Positions 21,071-27,219 are shown, numbered from the stretch's first letter. The stretch: 39,728 bases of DNA from Granulicella sp. L46 (GCF_009765785.1 NZ_LMUT01000009.1:282197-321924), one strand, 5' to 3'. Made by a program: numbers and translations. Notes: generated by a model from the letters alone, not told the origin.

Positions 21071-21280
21071 TGTCATTCCCAGCAATGTATGAGCCTGTCC
21101 GTCCCCACACACTTCCGTCATCTCGACCGAACCCTGAGCGCGGTCGAAGGGGAGTGGAGAGACCCCTGTATTGACTTCTGCCCTTGCCTTTCTTTGACAA
21201 TTTCTGAAGGAAATTGTCATTCCGAGCGCAGCGAGGAACCTGCTTCTCGCTCGCGCAGCGAGCGCCCGTTCTTCCCGCGT
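21071..21280. repeat. Repeat-filled intergenic region upstream of asnS
   Basis: The 311 bases between the M3 gene and asnS hold several dispersed repeats and no gene. One is a GTCATCTCGACCGAACCC element from 21117, ending in GAGACCCCTGTATT. Another is a stem-loop GACAATTTC (21196-21204) / GAAATTGTC (21210-21218). A GTCATTCCGAGCGCAGCGAG element from 21216 ends in a 7-bp hairpin CGCTCGC-GCA-GCGAGCG (21248-21264). Near-copies lie at 13.5 kb and 17.1 kb. Confidence 0.75.
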
Positions 21281-21293
21281 AAACTATATCTGC

Positions 21294-22649
21294 ATGCCCA
21301 TCGAAACCTCTTCCGCCCCCTCCCCCATCACCACCATCGCCGACATCGGCAAGCACGAAGGCCAATCCGTCACTCTCCGCGGCTGGCTCTACAATCTCCG
21401 CGCCTCCGGCAAGCTTCTCTTTCCCATCTTCCGCGACGGCACCGGCACCATCCAGGGCATCGTCCCCAAAGCCGCCGTCCCCGAGCATGTATTCGAAACC
21501 CTCAAGTCCCTCACCCTCGAATCCTCCCTCGTCGTCACCGGCCGCGTCCGTGCCGACGCCCGCGCCCCCTCCGGCTTCGAGCTCGACGTCGACGACGTCA
21601 CCATCACCCAGCGCATCCCCGACGAAACCCCCTACCCCATCCAGCTCAAGGAAGCCGGCGTCGACTTCCTCATGGAGAACCGCCACCTCTGGATCCGCAC
21701 CCCCCGCCAGTCCTCCATCCTCCGCATCCGCGCGACGATCATGCGTGCCGCAGCCAAATACTTCGACACCAACGGCTTCATCCGCACCGATCCACCCATC
21801 CTCACCCCCAACGCCTGCGAAGGCACCTCCGAGCTCTTCGAGATGGACTACTTCGGCGACGACAAGGCCTACCTCACCCAATCCGGCCAGCTCTACATCG
21901 AAGCCACCGCCATGGCGCTAGGCCGCGTCTACAGCTTCGGCCCCACCTTCCGCGCCGAAAAATCCAAGACCCGCCGCCACCTCACCGAGTTCTGGATGAT
22001 CGAGCCCGAGGTCACCTACATGGACCTCGACGGCCTCATGTCCCTCGCCGAAGCCTTTCTCACCCACATCGTCACCCGCGTCCTCGAGCTCCACACCGCC
22101 GACCTCAAGACCATCGGCAAAGACGTAACCAAGCTGGAAGCCGTCATCGCCCCTTCGCCCTTTCCACGTTTGACCTACGACGAAGCCCACGCCATGCTAG
22201 TCGACGCCCACGATAAAGGCCTCATCGAAACCGTCCACCAATACGGCGACGACTTCGGCAGCCCCGACGAGACCTTCATCAGCTCCCAATTCACCAAGCC
22301 CGTCATGGTCCACCGCTACCCCGCCGCAGTCAAAGCCTTCTACATGCAGCCCGACCCGCAAGACCCCACCAAGGCTCTCTGCGTAGACGTCCTCGCCCCC
22401 GAAGGCTACGGTGAAATCATCGGCGGCAGCCAACGCGTAGACGACTACGACCTCTTAAAATCCCGCATCGAAAGCCACAACCTCCCCATGGCAGCCTTCC
22501 AGTGGTACCTCGACCTAAGAAAATACGGCAGCGTCCCCCACTCAGGATTCGGCATGGGCATAGAGCGCTGCGTAGCCTGGATCTGCGGCCTAGAACACGT
22601 CCGCGAAACCATCCCCTTCGCCCGCACCCTCAACCGCATCTACCCGTGA
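21294..22649 (+). CDS. asnS: Asparaginyl-tRNA synthetase
   Basis: This class IIb synthetase charges tRNA-Asn. The 451-aa protein has an N-terminal OB-fold anticodon-binding domain (about 20-125, [21 protein letters not shown]) and the catalytic core with motif 1 near 150, motif 2 [21 protein letters not shown] (near 220-240) and motif 3 [16 protein letters not shown] near the C-terminus. The details favour AsnRS over AspRS: no AspRS-type insertion, and the motif 2 region ends in TEFWMIE. A TAAACT hexamer ends 8 bases before the ATG and no Shine-Dalgarno is present, so the mRNA may be nearly leaderless. An RNA with an Asn anticodon loop lies 1.5 kb downstream. Confidence 0.96.
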   Translation: MPIETSSAPSPITTIADIGKHEGQSVTLRGWLYNLRASGKLLFPIFRDGTGTIQGIVPKAAVPEHVFETLKSLTLESSLVVTGRVRADARAPSGFELDVDDVTITQRIPDETPYPIQLKEAGVDFLMENRHLWIRTPRQSSILRIRATIMRAAAKYFDTNGFIRTDPPILTPNACEGTSELFEMDYFGDDKAYLTQSGQLYIEATAMALGRVYSFGPTFRAEKSKTRRHLTEFWMIEPEVTYMDLDGLMSLAEAFLTHIVTRVLELHTADLKTIGKDVTKLEAVIAPSPFPRLTYDEAHAMLVDAHDKGLIETVHQYGDDFGSPDETFISSQFTKPVMVHRYPAAVKAFYMQPDPQDPTKALCVDVLAPEGYGEIIGGSQRVDDYDLLKSRIESHNLPMAAFQWYLDLRKYGSVPHSGFGMGIERCVAWICGLEHVRETIPFARTLNRIYP

Positions 22650-22753
22650 TTTACCTGGAAATCCGCAAATCGTTGCTATACAAAGTGGAGAAACGCTGAA
22701 CTTTGAACAGAAGTTAGCCGAAGGGCTTTACAAACAGCTTAGGGGCCGCCGCG

Positions 22754-23314
22754 ATGGATCTGGAAGATAGATTATTCGAGCTGAAGGTCCTGCAACCGCT
22801 TGGCGCTTCAGTAGATCGATATTTTTACGTCAAACTCGTCGGAGTCAGTCATCTGAACCCCGATCGCACCAGTCGAAAAAATGTCATCAAGACTTTAATT
22901 CAAGGTCAAGAGTTGAAGCTACGTAGGGAACCCACGAACATCTACGATCCAAACGCAATTCTCGTTTGCACTGAGGATGGCAGGGGCGCCGGATATCTCG
23001 ACGCGCGTCTCGCGGGAGACGTTACGCGCAGCATGAAACAGGACGTGCGCTGGCGGTCCTATGTTCGCAGGGTGCTTCATGAAGATGGCACCACCCATTG
23101 GGGTGTCGTTGTATGTATGGTCCGATACAACAAGCTGACTGACAATGCTTCATCCACACCAGGTCTAAGCGGGCCTGAATTTCTAGCGAAGCACTACCCG
23201 GATTACAAACGTATCGAACCGCAAGCCCCATTAGAAACGCTTCCAAGATGGGCGGTGCTGACTATTGCCGGATTACTGCTGCTTGCCTTAGTAATTGCTA
23301 TCCATAGCTGCTGA
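22754..23314 (+). CDS. HIRAN-domain protein with a C-terminal membrane helix
   Basis: The 186-aa protein carries a HIRAN domain at about residues 22-95: VKLVGVSHLNP, then IQGQELKLRREPTN-YDPNAI-V, and GAGYLDARLA. HIRAN folds bind DNA 3' ends in HLTF-type proteins and occur as stand-alone bacterial domains of unknown role. The last 20 residues (WAVLTIAGLLLLALVIAIHS) form one hydrophobic helix, so the protein looks tail-anchored with the domain in the cytoplasm. AGGGG lies at 22739-22743. Its base composition is visibly lower in GC than asnS, suggesting acquired DNA. It is the first gene of the accessory stretch that also holds the RNA array and the Ro60-like gene. Confidence 0.82.
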   Translation: MDLEDRLFELKVLQPLGASVDRYFYVKLVGVSHLNPDRTSRKNVIKTLIQGQELKLRREPTNIYDPNAILVCTEDGRGAGYLDARLAGDVTRSMKQDVRWRSYVRRVLHEDGTTHWGVVVCMVRYNKLTDNASSTPGLSGPEFLAKHYPDYKRIEPQAPLETLPRWAVLTIAGLLLLALVIAIHSC

Positions 23315-23426
23315 AGAACAACAGTGCGAAAACTTCGCCATACACACCCTTTGTGCTCTTGCCTCTAGTGGTTATCACGCGACGAGCGCGACCAGCACAG
23401 CCCATCTCCGACCCACCCAAAACCCC

Positions 23427-23458
23427 TGTCATCCTGAGCGCAGCCGAAGGACCCCGAG
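23427..23458. repeat. Dispersed GTCATCCTGAGC repeat
   Basis: TGTCATCCTGAGCGCAGCCG followed by AAGGACCCCGAG is a shorter relative of the element at 1224-1264. It lies in the 560-base non-coding stretch after the HIRAN gene. Confidence 0.65.
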
Positions 23459-23523
23459 TCCGTCCACCTCACCCCTACCCCTCAACCCTTTCTCACCAAC
23501 CCTCGAAGGGGCACAGCTGGTAG

Positions 23524-23543
23524 CCCAAGGCTTTAGCCTTGGG
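23524..23543. repeat. Strong hairpin of the CCCAAGGCTTTAGCCTTGGG type
   Basis: CCCAAGGC (23524-23531) and GCCTTGGG (23536-23543) pair perfectly around TTTA. A second small hairpin CGCGC-AAA-GCGCG follows at 23565-23577. No U tract follows, so this looks like a REP-type intergenic element rather than a terminator. Confidence 0.6.
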
Positions 23544-23769
23544 TCTCCGTGCCATAAACCAGCCCGCGCAAAGCGCGCACCACTCTGCCGAAGGTCGGAG
23601 TGCAGGCGAAGCCGGAACGACTAAATTGCTTTCCCCAATCCAGTTTCTAAATCCACTTACAAAAATAATCCCAGCAATATCCAATAATTCCCTTGCATTA
23701 AATCTTTATAACTGGCAAAGTAACACCTGCGTAGGAGAAGCCCGATGAATTACAAATCGCACAACACGA

Positions 23770-23855
23770 TGCGTAGGTCCCCAGAGAGCAATCTCTGCGG
23801 CGATCGCCGGGCTTTGTTTATTGCAGCTCAAAGCTGGTAACGCTACACCTACGCA
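23770..23855 (+). ncRNA. Candidate structured RNA upstream of the Y RNA array
   Basis: TGCGTAGGT (23770-23778) pairs perfectly with ACCTACGCA (23847-23855). Inside are CAGAGA-GCAA-TCTCTG (23782-23797, GNRA tetraloop), the palindrome CGGCGATCGCCG (23798-23809) and CAGCT-CAA-AGCTG (near 23825-23837). A second TGCGTAGG at 23728 could compete for the same 3' strand. It lacks the GTGGCG...TACTTC core of the four units downstream, so it is not counted as one of them. Strand is assumed from its neighbours. Confidence 0.4.
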
Positions 23856-23877
23856 CAAACCCAACAACCTAACTAAC

Positions 23878-23949
23878 TCCTGAGTGGCGTTGACGATAGT
23901 TACTTCGCTCAAACCTCGACCAACACTGTCGTCGCTCGTTCCCTCAGGA
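23878..23949 (+). ncRNA. Y RNA-like unit A (short form, no tRNA-like module)
   Basis: Terminal stem TCCTGAG (23878-23884) / CTCAGGA (23943-23949). The conserved GTGGCG follows on the 5' side (23884-23889). The second helix is GACGATAG (23892-23899) / CTGTCGTC (23926-23933), with one G-U pair. The conserved TTACTTC starts at 23900, and TTCC sits just before the closing strand. The loop is a plain pyrimidine- and A-rich 26 bases with no T arm. The architecture matches that of a Y RNA: a Ro-binding stem with conserved internal-loop bases. Only 6 bases separate it from unit B. Confidence 0.75.
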
Positions 23950-23955
23950 ACCCCT

Positions 23956-24049
23956 CTGTCAGTGGCGCACTTCATGGCTACTTCTCGGTAGGTCCCGCAA
24001 GGGCTGGGTTCGAATCCCACTCACGCCTTGAAGGATTATTCCCTGACAG
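23956..24049 (+). ncRNA. Y RNA-like unit B with a partial tRNA-like module
   Basis: Terminal stem CTGTCAG (23956-23962) / CTGACAG (24043-24049). GTGGCG follows it. The second helix is CTTCATGGC (23970-23978) / GCCTTGAAG (24025-24033), with one mismatch. Then come CTACTTC, and TTCC before the closing strand. Inside are a GNRA hairpin CCC-GCAA-GGG (23994-24003) and a canonical T arm TGGG-TTCGAAT-CCCA (24005-24019). There is no acceptor stem or D arm, so it is a reduced mimic, and no conventional tRNA can be folded here. Confidence 0.8.
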
Positions 24050-24051
24050 AA

Positions 24052-24097
24052 CTGCGCTCTCCACGCAGCCGCAAACCCGCGTCTGCAGTGAGCGCAG
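24052..24097 (+). ncRNA. Hairpin between Y RNA-like units B and C
   Basis: CTGCGCTC (24052-24059) pairs perfectly with GAGCGCAG (24090-24097). An inner CAC-GCAG / CTGC-A-GTG helix with one bulge extends it. It starts 3 bases after unit B and ends 11 before unit C, and is followed by AAAA rather than a U tract. It may be a processing signal or a spacer; strand is assumed. Confidence 0.4.
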
Positions 24098-24107
24098 AAA
24101 ATCAAGT

Positions 24108-24243
24108 TAGGCCGGTGGCGCAGAGTACAGTTACTTCGCCTGTTAAGCGGGAGGTCGCAGGTTCGAATCCTGCCGCGGACGTAAGTCTGTGTAGCTCAGT
24201 GGCAGAGCACCTAATTACTGTCCTCGACTTATTCCCCGGCCTA
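24108..24243 (+). ncRNA. Y RNA-like unit C carrying a circularly permuted tRNA-Asn mimic
   Basis: Terminal stem TAGGCCGG (24108-24115) / CCGGCCTA (24236-24243). GTGGCG, then second helix GAGTACAG (24123-24130) / CTGTCCTC (24218-24225, one mismatch), TTACTTC, and TTCC before the closing strand. The insert is a tRNA in permuted order. Anticodon arm: TTCGC-CTGTTAA-GCGGG (24135-24151; 7-base loop with GTT, Asn). Variable loop AGGTC. T arm: GCAGG-TTCGAAT-CCTGC (24157-24173). Acceptor 3' strand CGCGGAC (24174-24180), tetraloop GTAA, acceptor 5' strand GTCTGTG (24185-24191, 7 pairs with two G-U). Then TA, and D arm GCTC-AGTGGCA-GAGC (24194-24208). The acceptor is capped, so no CCA end is possible. 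Confidence 0.85.
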
Positions 24244-24284
24244 TAAAACCATCCAGTAACTCTGGATAGAAAGTGAAGCTTGCA

Positions 24285-24623
24285 ATGGGCAGGCCATACA
24301 TCAAAGGAGGAACGCCGATAGGCTCCGACTCCTTATGCAAAACCTGTAGTTATGCGCAGATTATGTCGGGCTTCCGCGAGTCCGAGTTACTCACCATCTG
24401 CCATAACCCGGACCCGTACTTAACCGTGCCCTTCAATATCTACGAGTGCACGCGTTACTACGACAAAAATCGGCCGAGCTACAACCAGATGCAGAAGCTC
24501 GCCATCCACGTCGAACCCAAGACCCTCAAGCCCGCCGGCTTCCGCACCGGCATCGGCTTTCAGGAGTCCGTAAAAGTCACCGTAGGCACCACCGACGATG
24601 ACGATGAGTACGACGACGACTAA
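24285..24623 (+). CDS. Small Cys-rich protein with an acidic tail, inside the Y RNA array
   Basis: The 112-aa product has a CKTC pair (residues 18-21) and two later cysteines (in TICHNPDP and YECTRYYD), a set that could bind one zinc. Near the end are the segment HVEPKTLKPAGFRTGIGFQ and a terminal run of Asp/Glu (DDDDEYDDD). I do not recognise the family. ATG at 24285 is preferred; GTG at 24273 is possible. A hairpin ATCCAG-TAACT-CTGGAT (24251-24267) precedes it. It sits between RNA units C and D and upstream of the Ro60-like gene, so a job in the same ribonucleoprotein is plausible but inferred. Confidence 0.7.
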   Translation: MGRPYIKGGTPIGSDSLCKTCSYAQIMSGFRESELLTICHNPDPYLTVPFNIYECTRYYDKNRPSYNQMQKLAIHVEPKTLKPAGFRTGIGFQESVKVTVGTTDDDDEYDDD

Positions 24624-24628
24624 CCCAT

Positions 24629-24757
24629 TCGCCGGTGGCGAAGAAGACAGCTACTTCGTAGAGCGCCGTCCGCAAGGACGGAGGTCGCGGGAACCCGCCG
24701 CAGCCGCAGGCTGCGTAGCTCAGACCAACACCGCCGTCTTCACTCATTCCCCGGCGA
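24629..24757 (+). ncRNA. Y RNA-like unit D with a differently permuted tRNA-like module
   Basis: Terminal stem TCGCCGG (24629-24635) / CCGGCGA (24751-24757). GTGGCG, second helix GAAGAC (24643-24648) / GTCTTC (24736-24741), CTACTTC, and TTCC before the closing strand. The module reads: GAGC (24661-24664), hairpin CCGTCC-GCAA-GGACGG (24666-24681), AGGTC, T stem GCGGG/CCCGC with its 7-base loop reduced to AA, acceptor CGCAGCC-GCA-GGCTGCG (24699-24715, 7 perfect pairs), TA, GCTC (24718-24721). GAGC and GCTC can pair as the D stem, so the chain is opened in the D loop. It begins 6 bases after the small Cys-rich gene and ends 36 bases before the Ro60-like ATG. Confidence 0.78.
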
Positions 24758-24771
24758 GTACCACCACCAGC

Positions 24772-24788
24772 CACCTTGAAAGGAGGTG
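24772..24788 (+). promoter_or_regulatory. Ribosome binding site of the Ro60-like gene, possibly masked by a hairpin
   Basis: AAAGGAGG at 24780-24786 is a near-perfect Shine-Dalgarno 6 bases before ATG 24793. CACCT (24772-24776) can pair with AGGTG (24784-24788) around it, covering part of the site. It lies 15 bases after RNA unit D. Confidence 0.45.
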
Positions 24789-24792
24789 CGCC

Positions 24793-26139
24793 ATGAAGTT
24801 AAACATCCTGAAGCTCTCTCACCTCGCGCGTCCCCGCACCCACGAGCGCGCGCCCGCCGCCGTCCTCACCCCGGAGCAGTCGCTCCGCCGCAGCGTCCTC
24901 GCCTGCATGCTCTGGGAAGACGAGTTCTACGAGTCCGGCGCCACCATCGCGTCGCGCCTCCGCGAGCTCGTCCCCCAGGTCGCGCCCGCCACCGTCGCCG
25001 CGCTCGCAATCGAGGCCCGCTCCGCCATGAAGCTGCGTCACGTCCCGCTCCTTCTCGTTCGCGAGATGGCGCGTCACGCCACCCACCGCAGCCTCGTGTC
25101 CGAGACTCTCGCCTCCGTCATCCAGCGTGCCGACGAGCTCTCCGAGTTCGTAGCCATTTACTGGGCCGACGGAAAGCAGCCGCTCTCCGGCCAGGTCAAG
25201 AAGGGTCTAGCCGCCGCCTTCCCGCGCTTCGACGAATACGCGCTCGCCAAGTACGATCGCGCCACCGTCGTTCGTCTCCGCGACGTCCTGTTCCTCTCGC
25301 ACGCCAAGCCGCGTGACGCCGAGCAGGCCGCCGTCTGGAAGCGTCTCGTCGACGGACAGCTCGCCACTCCCGACACCTGGGAGGTCGCACTCTCCGCTTC
25401 GGGAAGCTCCGGAGTCTCGGCCTCTGCGCAGACCAAGCGCGACACCTGGGAGCGTCTGCTCACCGAGCGCAAGCTCGGCGCCCTCGCCCTCCTGCGCAAC
25501 CTTCGCAACATGAAGGACGCAGCCGTGTCGGAACACCTCGTCCTCAACGCACTCGCTGCGATGAACGCCGAGCGCGTCCTCCCGTTCCGCTTCCTCGCCG
25601 CCGCGCGCCATGCGCCACAGTGGGAAGAGGCACTCGAGGCCGCAATGTTCCGCGCGGTTTCCGAAGGAAAGCGTCTCGCCGGACACACCGTTCTCCTTGT
25701 CGACGTGTCCGGGTCCATGATCGCGTCGCTCTCCCGCCGTTCGGAGATGAACCGCGTCGACGCAGCCTACGGTCTAGCCGTGCTGCTGCGCGAGATCGCC
25801 GAGAAGGTAAGCATCTTCACCTTCTCGAACTCGGCGAAGCTAGTTCCCTCTCGTCGCGGATTCGCTCTCCGCGATGCGATGGAAGCCAGTCAGCCGCACC
25901 TTGGAACCAATCTCGGTGCGTCACTGGTAACCGTGCACGATGAGGTCCCGCACTACGACCGCCTCATCGTCATCACCGACGAGCAGTCGCACGATCGCGT
26001 CTCCGCACCCCGCAACCACGGATACGTGATCAACGTCGCCTCTGCGAAGAACGGAGTTGGCTATGGAAGCTGGACCCACATCGATGGCTGGAGCGAGTCC
26101 GTCATCGACTACATCCGCGAACTAGAGCTCGCGGTTTAG
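24793..26139 (+). CDS. rsr: TROVE-domain Ro60 orthologue (Rsr), RNA-binding ring protein
   Basis: Ro60 proteins are HEAT-repeat rings that bind misfolded RNAs in the central hole and Y RNAs on the outside; in bacteria they work with exonucleases in RNA turnover and stress. The 448-aa protein has the TROVE helical repeat region at about 20-290 (LACMLWEDEFYESG, ARSAMKLRHVPLLLVREMARH, LRNLRNMKDAAV). A von Willebrand A domain follows with a complete MIDAS: DVSGSM at 304-309, Thr372 in GTNLG, and D396 in ITDEQS. It is shorter than the 530-540 aa of human or Deinococcus Ro60. The start at 24793 has a strong ribosome site; an in-frame ATG at 24598 would translate through RNA unit D and was rejected. 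Confidence 0.94.
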   Translation: MKLNILKLSHLARPRTHERAPAAVLTPEQSLRRSVLACMLWEDEFYESGATIASRLRELVPQVAPATVAALAIEARSAMKLRHVPLLLVREMARHATHRSLVSETLASVIQRADELSEFVAIYWADGKQPLSGQVKKGLAAAFPRFDEYALAKYDRATVVRLRDVLFLSHAKPRDAEQAAVWKRLVDGQLATPDTWEVALSASGSSGVSASAQTKRDTWERLLTERKLGALALLRNLRNMKDAAVSEHLVLNALAAMNAERVLPFRFLAAARHAPQWEEALEAAMFRAVSEGKRLAGHTVLLVDVSGSMIASLSRRSEMNRVDAAYGLAVLLREIAEKVSIFTFSNSAKLVPSRRGFALRDAMEASQPHLGTNLGASLVTVHDEVPHYDRLIVITDEQSHDRVSAPRNHGYVINVASAKNGVGYGSWTHIDGWSESVIDYIRELELAV

Positions 26140-26188
26140 CCCACCAACCGTGCTCGCGCAATCCCCATTGCGCGGGCACGCAAATCCT

Positions 26189-26680
26189 CTACGCGCTGAC
26201 CGCGAAAAGCCCCTCGCCATTCACACTTGAACGCACACTCACCTGCGCCAGGCTCTTAGCCACCTGCCCCAGCATCTCCGTCGGATGCATCGGCTTCGCC
26301 ATCAAAGGAAAGTCGTGCCCCGCATCATAGGCCCGTATCAAATCCACACTCCGCGCATGCCCGGAGAACAGCACCACCTTGCACCCCGGCGCCATCGCGA
26401 CCATACCCAGCGCCAGCTCCACGCCATTCATCTCCGGCATCGCCACATCGCTGATCAGCAGATCCGGCGCCCGCACGCTCGCCATCTCCAGCGCCGTCTT
26501 CGCGTCATACGCGCGCACCGCCCGATAACCTGCATGCGTCAAAATCATCGCCAGCGTATCCGCCACCAACGGCTCATCATCGACAACCATAACGATAGGC
26601 CGCTCTACCAACATCTCGACCGCGTCGTCCACCGGCACTTCACTCATCGAAACCACTTCCGAACCGCACGTTGGGGACAT
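26189..26680 (-). CDS. Stand-alone response-regulator receiver protein
   Basis: The 163-aa protein is one CheY-like receiver (about 28-145) with no output domain. It has the acidic pair VVDDEP, the phosphoacceptor Asp in LLISDVAMPEMNG, the conserved Ser in LFSGHA and the Lys in MAKPMHP. An N-terminal tail of about 27 residues is acidic and unordered-looking. ATG at 26680 is chosen because AGAGG precedes it; a GTG at 26701 is possible. It is convergent with the Ro60-like gene, and no histidine kinase is adjacent. The target is unknown. Confidence 0.9.
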   Translation of the reverse strand: MSPTCGSEVVSMSEVPVDDAVEMLVERPIVMVVDDEPLVADTLAMILTHAGYRAVRAYDAKTALEMASVRAPDLLISDVAMPEMNGVELALGMVAMAPGCKVVLFSGHARSVDLIRAYDAGHDFPLMAKPMHPTEMLGQVAKSLAQVSVRSSVNGEGLFAVSA

Positions 26681-26922
26681 CGGGGATACCTCTAAACACA
26701 CCCTAGGCGTCTCGTTCTGTCATGGGTTAACTCTTTTCCACGTTGATTCGTCTATTCCAGTCAGGTCACATCAGCTTTAGTTAAGTTCCGTCAGATCAAT
26801 TAACCGTACGAATCATTAGACAAACATCTCGTTTTGTGCTTAAATTTCATCAGAATTTGGCAACGGTTCATCACGATAAGGCGTCGATAAGCTATACAAC
26901 AGTTGGCATAAGGAGGCCAACC

Positions 26923-27219
26923 ATGGACGACAACGAAAAGACCCCTCTCGCCACCATGCGCTTCGACTCCATCTCGCAAGTGGATGTCCCCAAGGGCCGC
27001 GACGGTAAACATAAGAAAATAATCACCCAACTGCTCGGCGACATTTCCCAGCTCAGCGCCGGTTCTGCGCTCAAAATCCCCCTCGCGGAGCTCCCCGACA
27101 CCAAAGAAAACATCCGCGCCGCCCTCAGCCGAGCCGCCGCCCAGAAGAAGCTCTCCATCGCGACCTCCAGCAACAGCGACTACCTCTTCGTCTGGAAAAC
27201 GAACGAACCCATCAGCTAG
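26923..27219 (+). CDS. Small conserved-looking protein of unknown function
   Basis: The 98-aa product starts at ATG 26923 after AAGGAGG (26910-26916), a strong ribosome site. The sequence is polar and mixed alpha/beta: a middle helix (KHKKIITQLLGDISQLSAGS), a second helix (TKENIRAALSRAAAQKKLS), and a final strand pair ending YLFVWKTN. The layout resembles small DNA- or RNA-binding folds, but no family is recognised. The 240 bases upstream are AT-richer and hold a TATACA hexamer at 26894-26899, a fair -10. Confidence 0.75.
   Translation: MDDNEKTPLATMRFDSISQVDVPKGRDGKHKKIITQLLGDISQLSAGSALKIPLAELPDTKENIRAALSRAAAQKKLSIATSSNSDYLFVWKTNEPIS

Noticed and set aside
19294-21174. A 626-codon open frame antisense to the M3 peptidase
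   Set aside because: Arg/Leu/His-rich, no domains, and lies opposite a gene with clear M3 motifs.
23770-23855. A fifth Y RNA unit
   Set aside because: It has a closing stem and a GNRA hairpin but none of the GTGGCG, YTACTTC or TTCC core shared by the other four.
24114-24243. A conventional tRNA-Asn gene
   Set aside because: All tRNA-Asn pieces are present but in permuted order, with the acceptor strands joined by GTAA and no free 3' end. It folds as part of a Y-like RNA instead. A genuine permuted tRNA gene needing processing is possible but lacks a CCA end or intervening segment.
24598-24792. N-terminal extension of the Ro60-like protein from ATG 24598
   Set aside because: It would translate through RNA unit D and overlap the small Cys-rich gene in another frame. 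ATG 24793 has a strong ribosome site and begins at a normal TROVE N-terminus.
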